Of a stretch of DNA of 64,000 nucleotides, positions 1 to 10,840 are shown piece after piece. Every line of letters begins with the position of its first letter. The stretch's first letter is position 1. The notes below the pieces were generated by a model. That model made no database searches and was not told the origin of the DNA. It was given only the letters and a program-made list of their open reading frames with translations. The position numbers were made by a program, and so were the translations under genes. Source of the DNA: Helicoverpa zea (Eukaryota > Arthropoda > Insecta > Lepidoptera > Noctuidae); the NCBI RefSeq assembly GCF_022581195.2, contig NC_061474.1, positions 1 through 64,000 on the forward strand, in the 5' to 3' direction.

Positions 1-3000
1 TAACCTAACCTAACCTAACCTAACCTAACCTAACCTAACCTAACCTAACCTAACCTAACCTAACCTAACCTAACCTAACCTAACCTAACCTAACCTAACC
101 TAACCTAACCTAACCTAACCTAACCTAACCTAACCTAACCTAACCTAACCTAACCTAACCTAACCTAACCTAACCTAACCTAACCTAACCTAACCTAACC
201 TAACCTAACCTAACCTAACCTAACCTAACCTAACCTAACCTAACCTAACCTAACCTAACCTAACCTAACCTAACCTAACCTAACCTAACCTAACCTAACC
301 TAACCTAACCTAACCTAACCTAACCTAACCTAACCTAACCTAACCTAACCTAACCTAACCTAACCTAACCTAACCTAACCTAACCTAACCTAACCTAACC
401 TAACCTAACCTAACCTAACCTAACCTAACCTAACTAACCTAACCTAACCTAACCTAACCTAACCTAACCTAACCTAACCTAACCTAACCTAACCTAACCT
501 AACCTAACCTAACCTAACCTAACCTAACCTAACCTAACCTAACCTAACCTAACCTAACCTAACCTAACCTAACCTAACCTAACCTAACCTAACCTAACCT
601 AACCTAACCTAACCTAACCTAACCTAACCTAACCTAACCTAACCTAACCTAACCTAACCTAACCTAACCTAACCTAACCTAACCTAACCTAACCTAACCT
701 AACCTAACCTAACCTAACCTAACCTAACCTAACCTAACCTAACCTAACCTAACCTAACCTAACCTAACCTAACCTAACCTAACCTAACCTAACCTAACCT
801 AACCTAACCTAACCTAACCTAACCTAACCTAACCTAACCTAACCTAACCTAACCTAACCTAACCTAACCTAACCTAACCTAACCTAACCTAACCTAACCT
901 AACCTAACCTAACCTAACCTAACCTAACCTAACCTAACCTAACCTAACCTAACCTAACCTAACCTAACCTAACCTAACCTAACCTAACCTAACCTAACCT
1001 AACCTAACCTAACCTAACCTAACCTAACCTAACCTAACCTAACCTAACCTAACCTAACCTAACCTAACCTAACCTAACCTAACCTAACCTAACCTAACCT
1101 AACCTAACCTAACCTAACCTAACCTAACCTAACCTAACCTAACCTAACCTAACCTAACCTAACCTAACCTAACCTAACCTAACCTAACCTAACCTAACCT
1201 AACCTAACCTAACCTAACCTAACCTAACCTAACCTAACCTAACCTAACCTAACCTAACCTAACCTAACCTAACCTAACCTAACCTAACCTAACCTAACCT
1301 AACCTAACCTAACCTAACCTAACCTAACCTAACCTAACCTAACCTAACCTAACCTAACCTAACCTAACCTAACCTAACCTAACCTAACCTAACCTAACCT
1401 AACCTAACCTAACCTAACCTAACCTAACCTAACCTAACCTAACCTAACCTAACCTAACCTAACCTAACCTAACCTAACCTAACCTAACCTAACCTAACCT
1501 AACCTAACCTAACCTAACCTAACCTAACCTAACCTAACCTAACCTAACCTAACCTAACCTAACCTAACCTAACCTAACCTAACCTAACCTAACCTAACCT
1601 AACCTAACCTAACCTAACCTAACCTAACCTAACCTAACCTAACCTAACCTAACCTAACCTAACCTAACCTAACCTAACCTAACCTAACCTAACCTAACCT
1701 AACCTAACCTAACCTAACCTAACCTAACCTAACCTAACCTAACCTAACCTAACCTAACCTAACCTAACCTAACCTAACCTAACCTAACCTAACCTAACCT
1801 AACCTAACCTAACCTAACCTAACCTAACCTAACCTAACCTAACCTAACCTAACCTAACCTAACCTAACCTAACCTAACCTAACCTAACCTAACCTAACCT
1901 AACCTAACCTAACCTAACCTAACCTAACCTAACCTAACCTAACCTAACCTAACCTAACCTAACCTAACCTAACCTAACCTAACCTAACCTAACCTAACCT
2001 AACCTAACCTAACCTAACCTAACCTAACCTAACCTAACCTAACCTAACCTAACCTAACCTAACCTAACCTAACCTAACCTAACCTAACCTAACCTAACCT
2101 AACCTAACCTAACCTAACCTAACCTAACCTAACCTAACCTAACCTAACCTAACCTAACCTAACCTAACCTAACCTAACCTAACCTAACCTAACCTAACCT
2201 AACCTAACCTAACCTAACCTAACCTAACCTAACCTAACCTAACCTAACCTAACCTAACCTAACCTAACCTAACCTAACCTAACCTAACCTAACCTAACCT
2301 AACCTAACCTAACCTAACCTAACCTAACCTAACCTAACCTAACCTAACCTAACCTAACCTAACCTAACCTAACCTAACCTAACCTAACCTAACCTAACCT
2401 AACCTAACCTAACCTAACCTAACCTAACCTAACCTAACCTAACCTAACCTAACCTAACCTAACCTAACCTAACCTAACCTAACCTAACCTAACCTAACCT
2501 AACCTAACCTAACCTAACCTAACCTAACCTAACCTAACCTAACCTAACCTAACCTAACCTAACCTAACCTAACCTAACCTAACCTAACCTAACCTAACCT
2601 AACCTAACCTAACCTAACCTAACCTAACCTAACCTAACCTAACCTAACCTAACCTAACCTAACCTAACCTAACCTAACCTAACCTAACCTAACCTAACCT
2701 AACCTAACCTAACCTAACCTAACCTAACCTAACCTAACCTAACCTAACCTAACCTAACCTAACCTAACCTAACCTAACCTAACCTAACCTAACCTAACCT
2801 AACCTAACCTAACCTAACCTAACCTAACCTAACCTAACCTAACCTAACCTAACCTAACCTAACCTAACCTAACCTAACCTAACCTAACCTAACCTAACCT
2901 AACCTAACCTAACCTAACCTAACCTAACCTAACCTAACCTAACCTAACCTAACCTAACCTAACCTAACCTAACCTAACCTAACCTAACCTAACCTAACCT

Positions 3001-3449
3001 AACCTAACCTAACCTAACCTAACCTAACCTAACCTAACCTAACCTAACCTAACCTAACCTAACCTAACCTAACCTAACCTAACCTAACCTAACCTAACCT
3101 AACCTAACCTAACCTAACCTAACCTAACCTAACCTAACCTAACCTAACCTAACCTAACCTAACCTAACCTAACCTAACCTAACCTAACCTAACCTAACCT
3201 AACCTAACCTAACCTAACCTAACCTAACCTAACCTAACCTAACCTAACCTAACCTAACCTAACCTAACCTAACCTAACCTAACCTAACCTAACCTAACCT
3301 AACCTAACCTAACCTAACCTAACCTAACCTAACCTAACCTAACCTAACCTAACCTAACCTAACCTAACCTAACCTAACCTAACCTAACCTAACCTAACCT
3401 AACCTAACCTAACCTAACCTAACCTAACCTAACCTAACCTAACCTAACC
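1..3449. repeat. Terminal telomere array, (TAACC)n / (TTAGG)n
   Basis: Uninterrupted 5-bp TAACC units (CCTAA strand, the C-rich strand reading inward from the left end) fill the first 3.45 kb. This is the canonical insect TTAGG telomere. One 4-nt unit (TAAC) at about 431-434 shifts the register; otherwise no variant was seen by eye. The array ends exactly where the poly-T of a minus-strand TRAS-like element begins. The window therefore starts at or very near a chromosome tip. Confidence 0.98.
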
Positions 3450-3495
3450 TTTTTTTTTTTTTTTTTTTTTCTCGGGGGGAAATCCTCATGGACTT

Positions 3496-3541
3496 CCTCC
3501 GCCTGGGGAGAGGCGGAGGGGTGTGCCGGACTCTTACCGGC
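3496..3541 (-). other. Two predicted RNA hairpins in the TRAS-like 3' UTR
   Basis: Read on the minus strand, 3525-3541 forms stem GCCGG / loop UAAGAGU / stem CCGGC. 3496-3519 forms an 8-bp stem (CCUCCGCC with GGCGGAGG). Both lie just before the terminal GAG and poly-A. The same pair is present in copies 2-4 and, diverged, in the relic at 23269-23693. The first hairpin recurs with changed stem pairs at 21214-21230. A role in recognition by the element's own reverse transcriptase is inferred, not shown. Confidence 0.6.
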
Positions 3542-3781
3542 TAAAACCCCCCTGTGTCCTCCTTACACGTGGGCGCGGGGCCGCGGGAATCCAAATTCTT
3601 CCGCAGCCCCGCACTGGTGCTGGCCCGCCTTGCGGGCCTCGCCTCGGGCACGGGGGAGTGAGGTGTTAAACTCCCCCGTGCAACGCCTCAGAGGCGCGCG
3701 TCGACACCCGCGCGCGCCTCCGCCTCGGGTCCGTTGAATAGGGGGCGGGGACTTCCCCAAGTCCTTCGCCCCTGGACCCGT

Positions 3782-6109
3782 TCATGGGGGGCGGAAGAGG
3801 GCGTTGTCTGCCCTCCTCCGGCGCCCGGAGCGCCTGCTGCGGGCGGGATCGGCAGTTGAAATCTCCCTCTCCCGTTCCGCAGCTTCCTTCTGCGACATCA
3901 CGTCCTCGCAGAAGGACACCACTGCGTCCCACGACTCTGCGCTGCCGACCATCTTCCGTACCACGGCCGGCAGCGACAGATCGCCTCCTACTTCATTTGT
4001 GAGGACACGGCGCTGCTCCTCCCAAGCAACACACTGAACGAACGTGTGTTGCGCCGTGTCCTCCCCGCCATGGACGCAGTGGTGGCACCGAGCGTCCGGC
4101 TCCCTGCCTATGCGACACAGGTACTTGCCGAAGCAGCCGTGCCCCGACAGCACCTGCGTCACCCTGAACGACAGGGAGCCGTGCCTTCTCCCGAGCCAGT
4201 CGTCGAGCACTGGCCGGATCGCCTCGACGGTGGCGAGGCCGGCGGTAGGGCGCAGAAGCCTCTGCCGCCATTCCGCCACCAAGACCTGACGGAGCTCTGC
4301 TCGGCGCTGCGCTATCTGCCGCTGCACCGGCCTCGAGTCCCGTGCCCGCTCTTCCTCGCGCCACCGATACAGCGACGCGAGTACTTTAGCCTCTAGGTCC
4401 CAGGGCGGGGATCCGGCCAGGACGCAAGCCGCCTCGTAGGAAATCGTGCGATACCCGCGGACGACTCTGACGGCCATCGCCCTCTGCGGTCTGCGCAGAA
4501 TGGCTAGAGTGCTGGCCGCCAGGTCCATCGCCCACACAGGGGCCCCATATAGGGCCATGGACCGCACGATTCCCACGTACAACCGCCTACAGGCGGCGCT
4601 CGGGCCCCCCATGTTAGGAAGCAACGTTGACAGCGCGCCCGCTGCACCCATCAGCTTGGGCACCAGCCGCCGGAAGTGGGGGCCGAATTCCCATCGGCTG
4701 TCGAGCACCAATCCCAGATACTTCATGGTGGACTCGACAGCTATCCGGGCTCCACCGACCACGATGTGTGATCCCGACGGCGGCGCGCGTCGGGGGCCAT
4801 GAAACACCATGGCCTCCGACTTGTTGAGGGCCACCTCCAGGCCCAGGCGCCGGATGCGGTTCACCACCTGTGACACCGCAGCCGTGGCTATCAACGCTGC
4901 TTCCCTGTGCGAGCTCCCCCGGGCAGTGACAAGCGTGTCGTCCGCATAACACGTCAAGTCGGCGCCCGACGGGAGTTCGCCTCTCAGCACCCAATCGTAA
5001 CCGATGTTCCACAGGAGCGGCCCCAGCACCGATCCCTGTGGAACACCGCACGTCATGAGGTGCCGACCGGCACCGTCATGTCCCCGATATGTGACGCATC
5101 TACCTTCTAGGTAGGCCCCTACTGTGCGACGGAGGTAGGGAGGCACGCGGTGATATCTCAGTGCCTCCCGAATACAGCTCCAGGGCAGGGTGTTGAACGC
5201 GTTGGAGATGTCTAAAGACACCGCCAACACCACCCCACCCTGGGACACCGTCTCCTCCGCCAGGGCTCTCACGCGCATTATGGCGTCTACGGTGGAGCGC
5301 CCGCGACGAAAACCAAACTGGTTGTCGTCCAGGTCCGGCCCCTCTCTGCACAAGTGGCTGACGAGGCGATCTGCGATGACACGCTCAAAGAGTTTGCCCG
5401 CCTCGTCGAGCAGCACTATGGGCCGGTACGCGGACGGCGAGTCCGCGGGGCGCCCCTCCTTCCTGAGCAGGACCAGCCTCCCCTCCTTCCACACACTGGG
5501 AAACTGACCCTGCTCGAGACATGCCGTGAAGAGCCCTCTCAGCTGGGGCTCTAGCTCCTTCAGAGCCAGGACGAGAGCTCGGCCAGGAACTCCGTCGGGT
5601 CCGGGCGCCGTGTTCTTAGCCCGGAGCCGCGACACGGCCGCTCTCGTCTCTGCTTGCGTCACCTCGGGGACATCGGTGCTCTCCTCTTCGGGAGAGTCTG
5701 TGGCCGAGGGTGAAGCCATCGTCGGGGGAACGTGTCCTGCTCGCTCAGGGAAGAGCGCCAATACGACCGCCCCTAGCAGCTGGGGCTGCATGCTCTGCAC
5801 CAGTGGAGGCGCCCATGCACGCAGCTTGCCCCGTACCCAACGGTAGGGGCGGCCCCACGGATCCCGATCCAGGGACCCCAGCAGCTCCTCCCTGGCACGC
5901 GACTTAGAATCGCCGATGGCCAGCCACAGAGTCTCCTTGGACGCGCTGTACACCTCATACAGCGCGTCCTCCTCGGCGGAAACCCGTCGACGTCGTCTCC
6001 GGTATCGTGTGTACTGGCGGCGAGCCGCAACGCACGCGATGCGCAACTGCGCAATCTCGGCGGTCCACCAGTACACCTGGCGCCTTGCGGACTGTTGGCG
6101 GACGCGGGG
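3782..6109 (-). CDS. TRAS-like ORF2 fragment: reverse transcriptase and C-terminal zinc knuckle
   Basis: About 775 codons without a stop. There is no genuine start; the first GTG lies at 6076 and the frame is open to the truncation point. From that GTG the protein begins with the YWWT...AACVAARR-type linker seen before R1-clade RT domains. RT motifs follow in order: FGFRRGRST, VSLDISNAFN, GVPQGSVLGP and the catalytic YADD. Near the C terminus is a CX2CX9HX4C knuckle (CHHC...H...C). No RNase H motif is visible, unlike the two plus-strand elements. Its product would copy element RNA at nicked telomere repeats, but with no endonuclease domain or promoter this copy is probably inert. The open frame suggests a recent insertion. 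Confidence 0.88.
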   Translation of the reverse strand, partial: PRVRQQSARRQVYWWTAEIAQLRIACVAARRQYTRYRRRRRRVSAEEDALYEVYSASKETLWLAIGDSKSRAREELLGSLDRDPWGRPYRWVRGKLRAWAPPLVQSMQPQLLGAVVLALFPERAGHVPPTMASPSATDSPEEESTDVPEVTQAETRAAVSRLRAKNTAPGPDGVPGRALVLALKELEPQLRGLFTACLEQGQFPSVWKEGRLVLLRKEGRPADSPSAYRPIVLLDEAGKLFERVIADRLVSHLCREGPDLDDNQFGFRRGRSTVDAIMRVRALAEETVSQGGVVLAVSLDISNAFNTLPWSCIREALRYHRVPPYLRRTVGAYLEGRCVTYRGHDGAGRHLMTCGVPQGSVLGPLLWNIGYDWVLRGELPSGADLTCYADDTLVTARGSSHREAALIATAAVSQVVNRIRRLGLEVALNKSEAMVFHGPRRAPPSGSHIVVGGARIAVESTMKYLGLVLDSRWEFGPHFRRLVPKLMGAAGALSTLLPNMGGPSAACRRLYVGIVRSMALYGAPVWAMDLAASTLAILRRPQRAMAVRVVRGYRTISYEAACVLAGSPPWDLEAKVLASLYRWREEERARDSRPVQRQIAQRRAELRQVLVAEWRQRLLRPTAGLATVEAIRPVLDDWLGRRHGSLSFRVTQVLSGHGCFGKYLCRIGREPDARCHHCVHGGEDTAQHTFVQCVAWEEQRRVLTNEVGGDLSLPAVVRKMVGSAESWDAVVSFCEDVMSQKEAAEREREISTADPARSRRSGRRRRADNALFRPP

Positions 6110-6353
6110 AACCTAACCTAACCTAACCTAACCTAACCTAACCTAACCTAACCTAACCTAACCTAACCTAACCTAACCTAACCTAACCTAACCTAACCTA
6201 ACCTAACCTAACCTAACCTAACCTAACCTAACCTAACCTAACCTAACCTAACCTAACCTAACCTAACCTAACCTAACCTAACCTAACCTAACCTAACCTA
6301 ACCTAACCTAACCTAACCTAACCTAACCTAACCTAACCTAACCTAACCTAACC
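6110..6353. repeat. Internal telomere array (CCTAA)n, 244 bp
   Basis: Pure CCTAA units between the 5' end of TRAS copy 1 and the truncated 5' end of SART-like element A. No variant unit seen. Confidence 0.97.
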
Positions 6354-6787
6354 ACAGTGATGACCTCAGGCTCGCATTCAAGCGAAATAACCGCAACCCT
6401 AAATTGTACAACGCCGTCCTTATCGCCAAGCCCGCCATATGGCGCAAAATAATAGACATGGGGCGCGTCTGCGTGGATTACCAACGGGTACACGCAGAAG
6501 ACTTCTCCACATTCCTCCAATGCAGGAAATGCCTGCAGTTCGGTCACATTAAAGCAAAATGTACCGCGACACAGGCACCCTGCTCTTACTGCTCGGAAGA
6601 GGGGCACAACACCAGCAGCTGCCCTCTGCGCGAGAAGAAAGGCGCACCCAAGTGCTACAACTGCTTGCAGCATAACACCAAATTTAAAACTACCCATGAC
6701 GTCGGACACATGGCCACCTCCAACAACTGCCCTCGAGTGAAAACAGTCAAAAACAAAATTATTAACCGTACTGATTATGGACAATAA
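6354..6787 (+). CDS. SART-like ORF1 (Gag) C-terminal fragment
   Basis: The frame is open from the truncated 5' end to TAA at 6785-6787, about 143 codons. It encodes the Gag zinc-knuckle tail: CRKCLQFGHIKAKC, then CSYCSEEGHNTSSC, then a third longer knuckle beginning CYNC. Such ORF1 proteins bind element RNA and, in SART1, carry it to telomeres. The N-terminal part is missing because the insertion is 5'-truncated. ORF1 overlaps the ORF2 start by 11 nt. Confidence 0.85.
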
Positions 6788-9700
6788 ACGTATTAAAATT
6801 TTACAGTGTAACATTGATCGATCTAAAAATAGTCTTCACGAATTTTTTACATATTTTTATAATGGCCAATACGACATCGCCTTGTTGTCCGAGCCATATA
6901 TAGGTTCTGGCAAAGAGGTGAAGCCGATTTCCGGAATAGACATCTTCCAGTACTCGAGGGGGTCTAACGTCAAAGCGTGCATTCTTGTGAAGCAGGGGCG
7001 CGCTGTGGTTTTGGGAGAGTCCAGTCTATCGACTGCCAATCTATGCGTCATCCAACTCAAGACCGGTCATCAGAAATTGTACCTAGGATCCGCTTATGTG
7101 GAACCTAACGACGACACATCGTCCACGCTAGCAGCCATCGACTACTTTCTCAAAGCTACATCGCGCTACAAGTGCATACTTGGAGGTGACTTCAACGGCT
7201 GGCACCCAGCATGGGGAAGCACTAGATCAAATCCGAGAGGCAACGACTTAATGGAATTAGCACACACTAATGACATGTTCATCTGCAACACTGGCGACAC
7301 TCCGACATTCGAGACGGTGACGCACGGGCGCGATCGATCGTCTATCATAGACGTGACATTAGCGTCCGGCCAAGCCTTCGATATGGTCGGAGAGTGGAAG
7401 GTCAACCTTGAATGCTGCACCACGTCACAGCATAATGCCATAGAGTTTCACATAAACACAGAGAAACCAACATCATCTGGTACAGGCAACGTCTCAACTT
7501 TCATGTTTAACACCGAAAAAGCGGACTGGGCAGCATTCAGGGATGCCGTGCTGCAAGAGGTGGCACTTTCCGACATACTCGATAGCGACGTCAGCACTCT
7601 AGACAAGGAACAACTCGAGGCTCTCATCAGTCGTATAACATCGTTGATACGAGATTGCTGCAAGGAAACGATGCCCATCAGAAGTGGAAAAGCCAAGCAG
7701 AAGCCTCCATGGTGGAGCGATACGCTACAGCGGCTCAAGGGGGAAGTCATAAGCCTTCACCGGCAAATTCACTCGGCAAAACTATCTGGCCAGCCCCTTG
7801 ATGCCCTGCTTGAGGAACAGGTCATCAAAAAGAAGCAGTATAGTGATGAAATGAAAAGCGCATCCACCGAAAGCTTCCGTAAGTTCTGCGAGCTACAAAC
7901 CAGAGAGAACGTCTGGTCCCTCACCAATCGCCTCCTTAAGGAAACGGCACCGAGAAGACCTCCCACCACACTAAAAATAGGAGATAGGTATACGGCTGAT
8001 GCAGAAGAGACTGCAAACGCCTTGCTCAAGCACTTCTACCCCGATGATTCACTGGACCAAACTCCAGAGCAAAGACAGCTGCGCACACACTTCAACAACT
8101 ATTCCATGAACACCCCGGATGATCTCCCCTTCACGGAGGAAGAGGTGCTTGAGCAACTAAACTCCATAAACCCGAGAAAAGCTCCCGGATTGGACAACCT
8201 AACATCTGACATTTGCTTACACTTCACAAAAATATACCCCCGTCTCATGACGGATATTCTTAATAGGTGTCTTTCTCTCCGGTACTTTCCCGGAGCGTGG
8301 AAGGAGGCCTATGTAAAAATCATTCCCAAACCGGGCAAAGACGACCATACAGACCTCAAATCTTTTCGACCCATAGGCCTGCTGCCAGTCTTCGGGAAGC
8401 TACTGGAGAAATTATTCATCAAAAGAGTTATCCATAAAGCGGAGTCGGAGAACAAATTAAATAACAACCAGTTTGGTTTTCGGCAACAGAAGAACACGAC
8501 TTTAGCCGTTCACACCGCGTTGAATTTCATCCGTCACGCAAAAGAACAGAAAAAACTGGTTATCGCGGTCTCTTTAGACATCAGGGCGGCGTTTGACAAC
8601 GCTTGGTGGCCTGCACTCTTCCAACGTCTGGCCAACCTTGATGTGCCCAACAACATCTACGGGCTCATCAAGGACTACGTCAGGGACCGAGTTGTCACGT
8701 TAGATCACGCCGGAGTGCGGGTATGCAAGAAACTCACTAAGGGGTGCATACAGGGGTCTGCGTGTGGCCCTGTTTTGTGGAACATGATCTTGGATGACCT
8801 CCTAGACATGCAGCTGCCAGCGGGATGCCACATGCAGGCCTTTGCGGATGATGTCCTCCTCATAGTCACCGCGGACAATAATGAAGAACTGCAGACCATG
8901 TCAAATACCGTCCTGTCCGAAATCAGTAACTGGGGTACTAAAGTTAAACTCAATTTTGGCCCAGCGAAGACACAAGTCATTGCTTTCACGCCGAAGGCCA
9001 AGTCCGTGCAGCTCCACATGGACGGCACGGACTTGGCATTCGTGCCTGAAATTAAATTGCTGGGCATCATCATCGATGAAAAGCTCTTATTCAAAAGACA
9101 CCTAAAATACGTGCTAGGTAAGGCCTCGCGCATTTACAACAAACTGTGTATCTACGCGAGGCCAACCTGGGGCACACACCCCGAAAACACACGCACCATA
9201 TACCTGCATGTCATCGAGCCGATCATCACCTACGCTGCGGGAATATGGGGTCAAGTGGCAAGGCAGAAGAGCGCACGCAAGGATCTGGCCAGCCTGCAAC
9301 GAGGCTTCGCGCTAAAGGCCATCCGCGCCTTCAGGACAGTGTCCACTAACGCTGCACTGGCGCTGGCGCAGCTCATTCCACTTGACCTCAGAGTCCTCGA
9401 GGTACATCAAATCGAGCAAACTCGCCTTACCAATACCACTCCCTTTCTACCAGAAGATATTCTGCTGGAGCGTCCCACACCTGTACGCGAACTACTGCAC
9501 CCAGCTTTGAGAATCACTAAATCCCATGTAGACCACCAAGAAACGGACGAAACGCACCAAATATATACCGACGGCAGCAAGCTGGACAGTGGTGCTGTGG
9601 GAGCTGCTTTTGTGTGCTTTGACCCAGGTGGCTCAGAACAACCGACCATAACTAAAAAACTTAAACTACACGACTCTTGCACGGTCTTCCAGGCTGAGCT

Positions 9701-10427
9701 CTTCGCCATCTTGGAGGCCTGCAAATGGGCGACTCGCAAATATCAAAGGACCGTCATCTACACAGACTCCCAATCTTCACTACTAGCAATAGCAGACAGA
9801 AGCAACACACATCCACTCGTCACACAGATACACAAAATTATACACACGCATCGCGAAACAAAACAGATCACATTAAAATGGGTCAAGGCACACAGGGGCA
9901 ATGTCGGCAATGAGGCTGCCGACGCCGCGGCAAAACTGGCGACTCAGCTTCACAAAACCCCAGACTACAGCTCTTTCCCAATTTCATATGTAAAACATAA
10001 ACTCCGCATGCAAAGCCTGGACCTTTGGCAGGCACGCTATTCATCCAGCGAACAAGGACAGCACACCAAAAATATTTTCCCAAATCTTACCGACATCAAA
10101 CAATTCCGAAAACATACAGACATTCACTTCCATACAACACAAATACTCACCAACCACGGCTTCCATAAAACGTACCTACGTCGATTCCACATCACTCCGG
10201 ATGACTGCTGTCCCTGTAACACCAGTACACCCCAGACAGTGACGCATCTGCTGACAGATTGTCCGAGGTTCGCTGCGGGGCGAATGCGCCATGAGTCGCT
10301 GTGCGCGTACTATGACATTGACCCGTATAGCTTGCCAGAACTACTTAAGAAAGAGGAAGCGCTGGCAAGTTATACGGAGCTCGTGCGACACATATATTCT
10401 AATCTTAAATCCTACAATGGTACTTAA
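6777..10427 (+). CDS. SART-like ORF2: endonuclease, reverse transcriptase, RNase H
   Basis: 1216 aa, uninterrupted, from ATG at 6777, which lies inside the end of ORF1. Domains in order: APE-type endonuclease (about 1-225; LQCN, SEPYIG, GGDFN, then TSQHN where most relatives have SDH), reverse transcriptase (about 450-760; NQFGFRQQ, VSLDIRAAFD, GCIQGSACGP, catalytic FADD), RNase H (about 920-1050; YTDGS, FQAELFAI, YTDSQSS, then AHRGNVGNEAAD, so the acidic D-E-D-D set is present) and a C-terminal CX2CX9HX4C knuckle. It would nick telomere repeats and reverse-transcribe its own RNA. The Gln in the last endonuclease motif is unusual and may weaken nicking. All other catalytic residues I can locate are present. 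Confidence 0.9.
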   Translation: MDNKRIKILQCNIDRSKNSLHEFFTYFYNGQYDIALLSEPYIGSGKEVKPISGIDIFQYSRGSNVKACILVKQGRAVVLGESSLSTANLCVIQLKTGHQKLYLGSAYVEPNDDTSSTLAAIDYFLKATSRYKCILGGDFNGWHPAWGSTRSNPRGNDLMELAHTNDMFICNTGDTPTFETVTHGRDRSSIIDVTLASGQAFDMVGEWKVNLECCTTSQHNAIEFHINTEKPTSSGTGNVSTFMFNTEKADWAAFRDAVLQEVALSDILDSDVSTLDKEQLEALISRITSLIRDCCKETMPIRSGKAKQKPPWWSDTLQRLKGEVISLHRQIHSAKLSGQPLDALLEEQVIKKKQYSDEMKSASTESFRKFCELQTRENVWSLTNRLLKETAPRRPPTTLKIGDRYTADAEETANALLKHFYPDDSLDQTPEQRQLRTHFNNYSMNTPDDLPFTEEEVLEQLNSINPRKAPGLDNLTSDICLHFTKIYPRLMTDILNRCLSLRYFPGAWKEAYVKIIPKPGKDDHTDLKSFRPIGLLPVFGKLLEKLFIKRVIHKAESENKLNNNQFGFRQQKNTTLAVHTALNFIRHAKEQKKLVIAVSLDIRAAFDNAWWPALFQRLANLDVPNNIYGLIKDYVRDRVVTLDHAGVRVCKKLTKGCIQGSACGPVLWNMILDDLLDMQLPAGCHMQAFADDVLLIVTADNNEELQTMSNTVLSEISNWGTKVKLNFGPAKTQVIAFTPKAKSVQLHMDGTDLAFVPEIKLLGIIIDEKLLFKRHLKYVLGKASRIYNKLCIYARPTWGTHPENTRTIYLHVIEPIITYAAGIWGQVARQKSARKDLASLQRGFALKAIRAFRTVSTNAALALAQLIPLDLRVLEVHQIEQTRLTNTTPFLPEDILLERPTPVRELLHPALRITKSHVDHQETDETHQIYTDGSKLDSGAVGAAFVCFDPGGSEQPTITKKLKLHDSCTVFQAELFAILEACKWATRKYQRTVIYTDSQSSLLAIADRSNTHPLVTQIHKIIHTHRETKQITLKWVKAHRGNVGNEAADAAAKLATQLHKTPDYSSFPISYVKHKLRMQSLDLWQARYSSSEQGQHTKNIFPNLTDIKQFRKHTDIHFHTTQILTNHGFHKTYLRRFHITPDDCCPCNTSTPQTVTHLLTDCPRFAAGRMRHESLCAYYDIDPYSLPELLKKEEALASYTELVRHIYSNLKSYNGT

Positions 10428-10548
10428 AGTTATTATCTCTCATTATTTGTATATTTATCTATTCTATCTATAAAAATACTATAAATACCGAATATATATT
10501 ACTCTTCTCCCATAAAAGAATATAAAACAACTTGCGACATCTTGGGTT

Positions 10549-10584
10549 ACGGCAGCAAACGTATCAAATCGCGGGAGCTGCCGT
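10549..10584 (+). other. Inverted repeat (hairpin) in SART-like A 3' UTR
   Basis: ACGGCAGC at 10549-10556 pairs perfectly with GCTGCCGT at 10577-10584 across a 20-nt loop, about 55 nt before the poly-A. SART1 3' UTRs are known to be needed for retrotransposition, so this is a candidate recognition structure. The function is inferred. Confidence 0.5.
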
Positions 10585-10635
10585 CGCCAACAACATTGTA
10601 AAACAACATCTTCACAAAAATGAAAACAAAGTTCA

Positions 10636-10679
<44 letters not shown>

Positions 10680-10682
<3 letters not shown>

Positions 10683-10840
10683 AACCTAACCTAACCTAAC
10701 CTAACCTAACCTAACCTAACCTAACCTAACCTAACCTAACCTAACCTAACCTAACCTAACCTAACCTAACCTAACCTAACCTAACCTAACCTAACCTAAC
10801 CTAACCTAACCTAACCTAACCTAACCTAACCTAACCTAAC
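10680..10840. repeat. Internal telomere array (CCTAA)n, about 160 bp
   Basis: Pure CCTAA units between the poly-A of SART-like A and the 5' end of SART-like B. The right boundary is ambiguous by a few C because element B starts with C. Confidence 0.96.

Larger units (their letters stand above)
3450..6109 (-). mobile_element. TRAS-like telomeric non-LTR retrotransposon, copy 1 (5'-truncated)
   Basis: R1-clade element in minus orientation. The poly-A tail appears as about 20 T at 3451-3470, followed by the 3' UTR (3471-3781) and a long open frame that stays open to the 5' junction at 6109, where telomere repeat resumes with AACC. The body covers reverse transcriptase to the C-terminal zinc knuckle; ORF1 and the endonuclease domain are missing, as expected from incomplete target-primed reverse transcription. 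Junctions CC|T(n) at the 3' side and |AACC at the 5' side fit the TRAS1 endonuclease specificity as I recall it (C|T on the CCTAA strand, T|A on the TTAGG strand). Family is assigned from orientation, target site and protein, not from a search. Confidence 0.9.
6354..10679 (+). mobile_element. SART-like telomeric non-LTR retrotransposon A (5'-truncated)
   Basis: Plus-strand R1-clade element. It starts abruptly inside ORF1, has an intact ORF2, a short AT-rich 3' UTR and a 42-nt poly-A (10638-10679), and is flanked on both sides by CCTAA repeats. The orientation is opposite to the TRAS copies and the poly-A runs straight into CCTAACC, as reported for SART1-type insertions. AATAAA overlaps the start of the A tract. 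The long pure poly-A and open frames point to recent insertion. The SART name rests on orientation and junction; other telomeric R1-clade families are possible. Confidence 0.82.

Noticed and set aside
1..3449. CRISPR-like or satellite tandem array
   Set aside because: Unit is 5 bp with no spacers, at a chromosome end of a eukaryote; it is telomere.
3804..5907. Several plus-strand open frames across TRAS copy 1
   Set aside because: Shadows of the minus-strand reverse transcriptase frame.
6338..6814. 158-aa minus-strand frame over SART-like A Gag
   Set aside because: Antisense to clear zinc-knuckle coding sequence and crosses the telomere junction.
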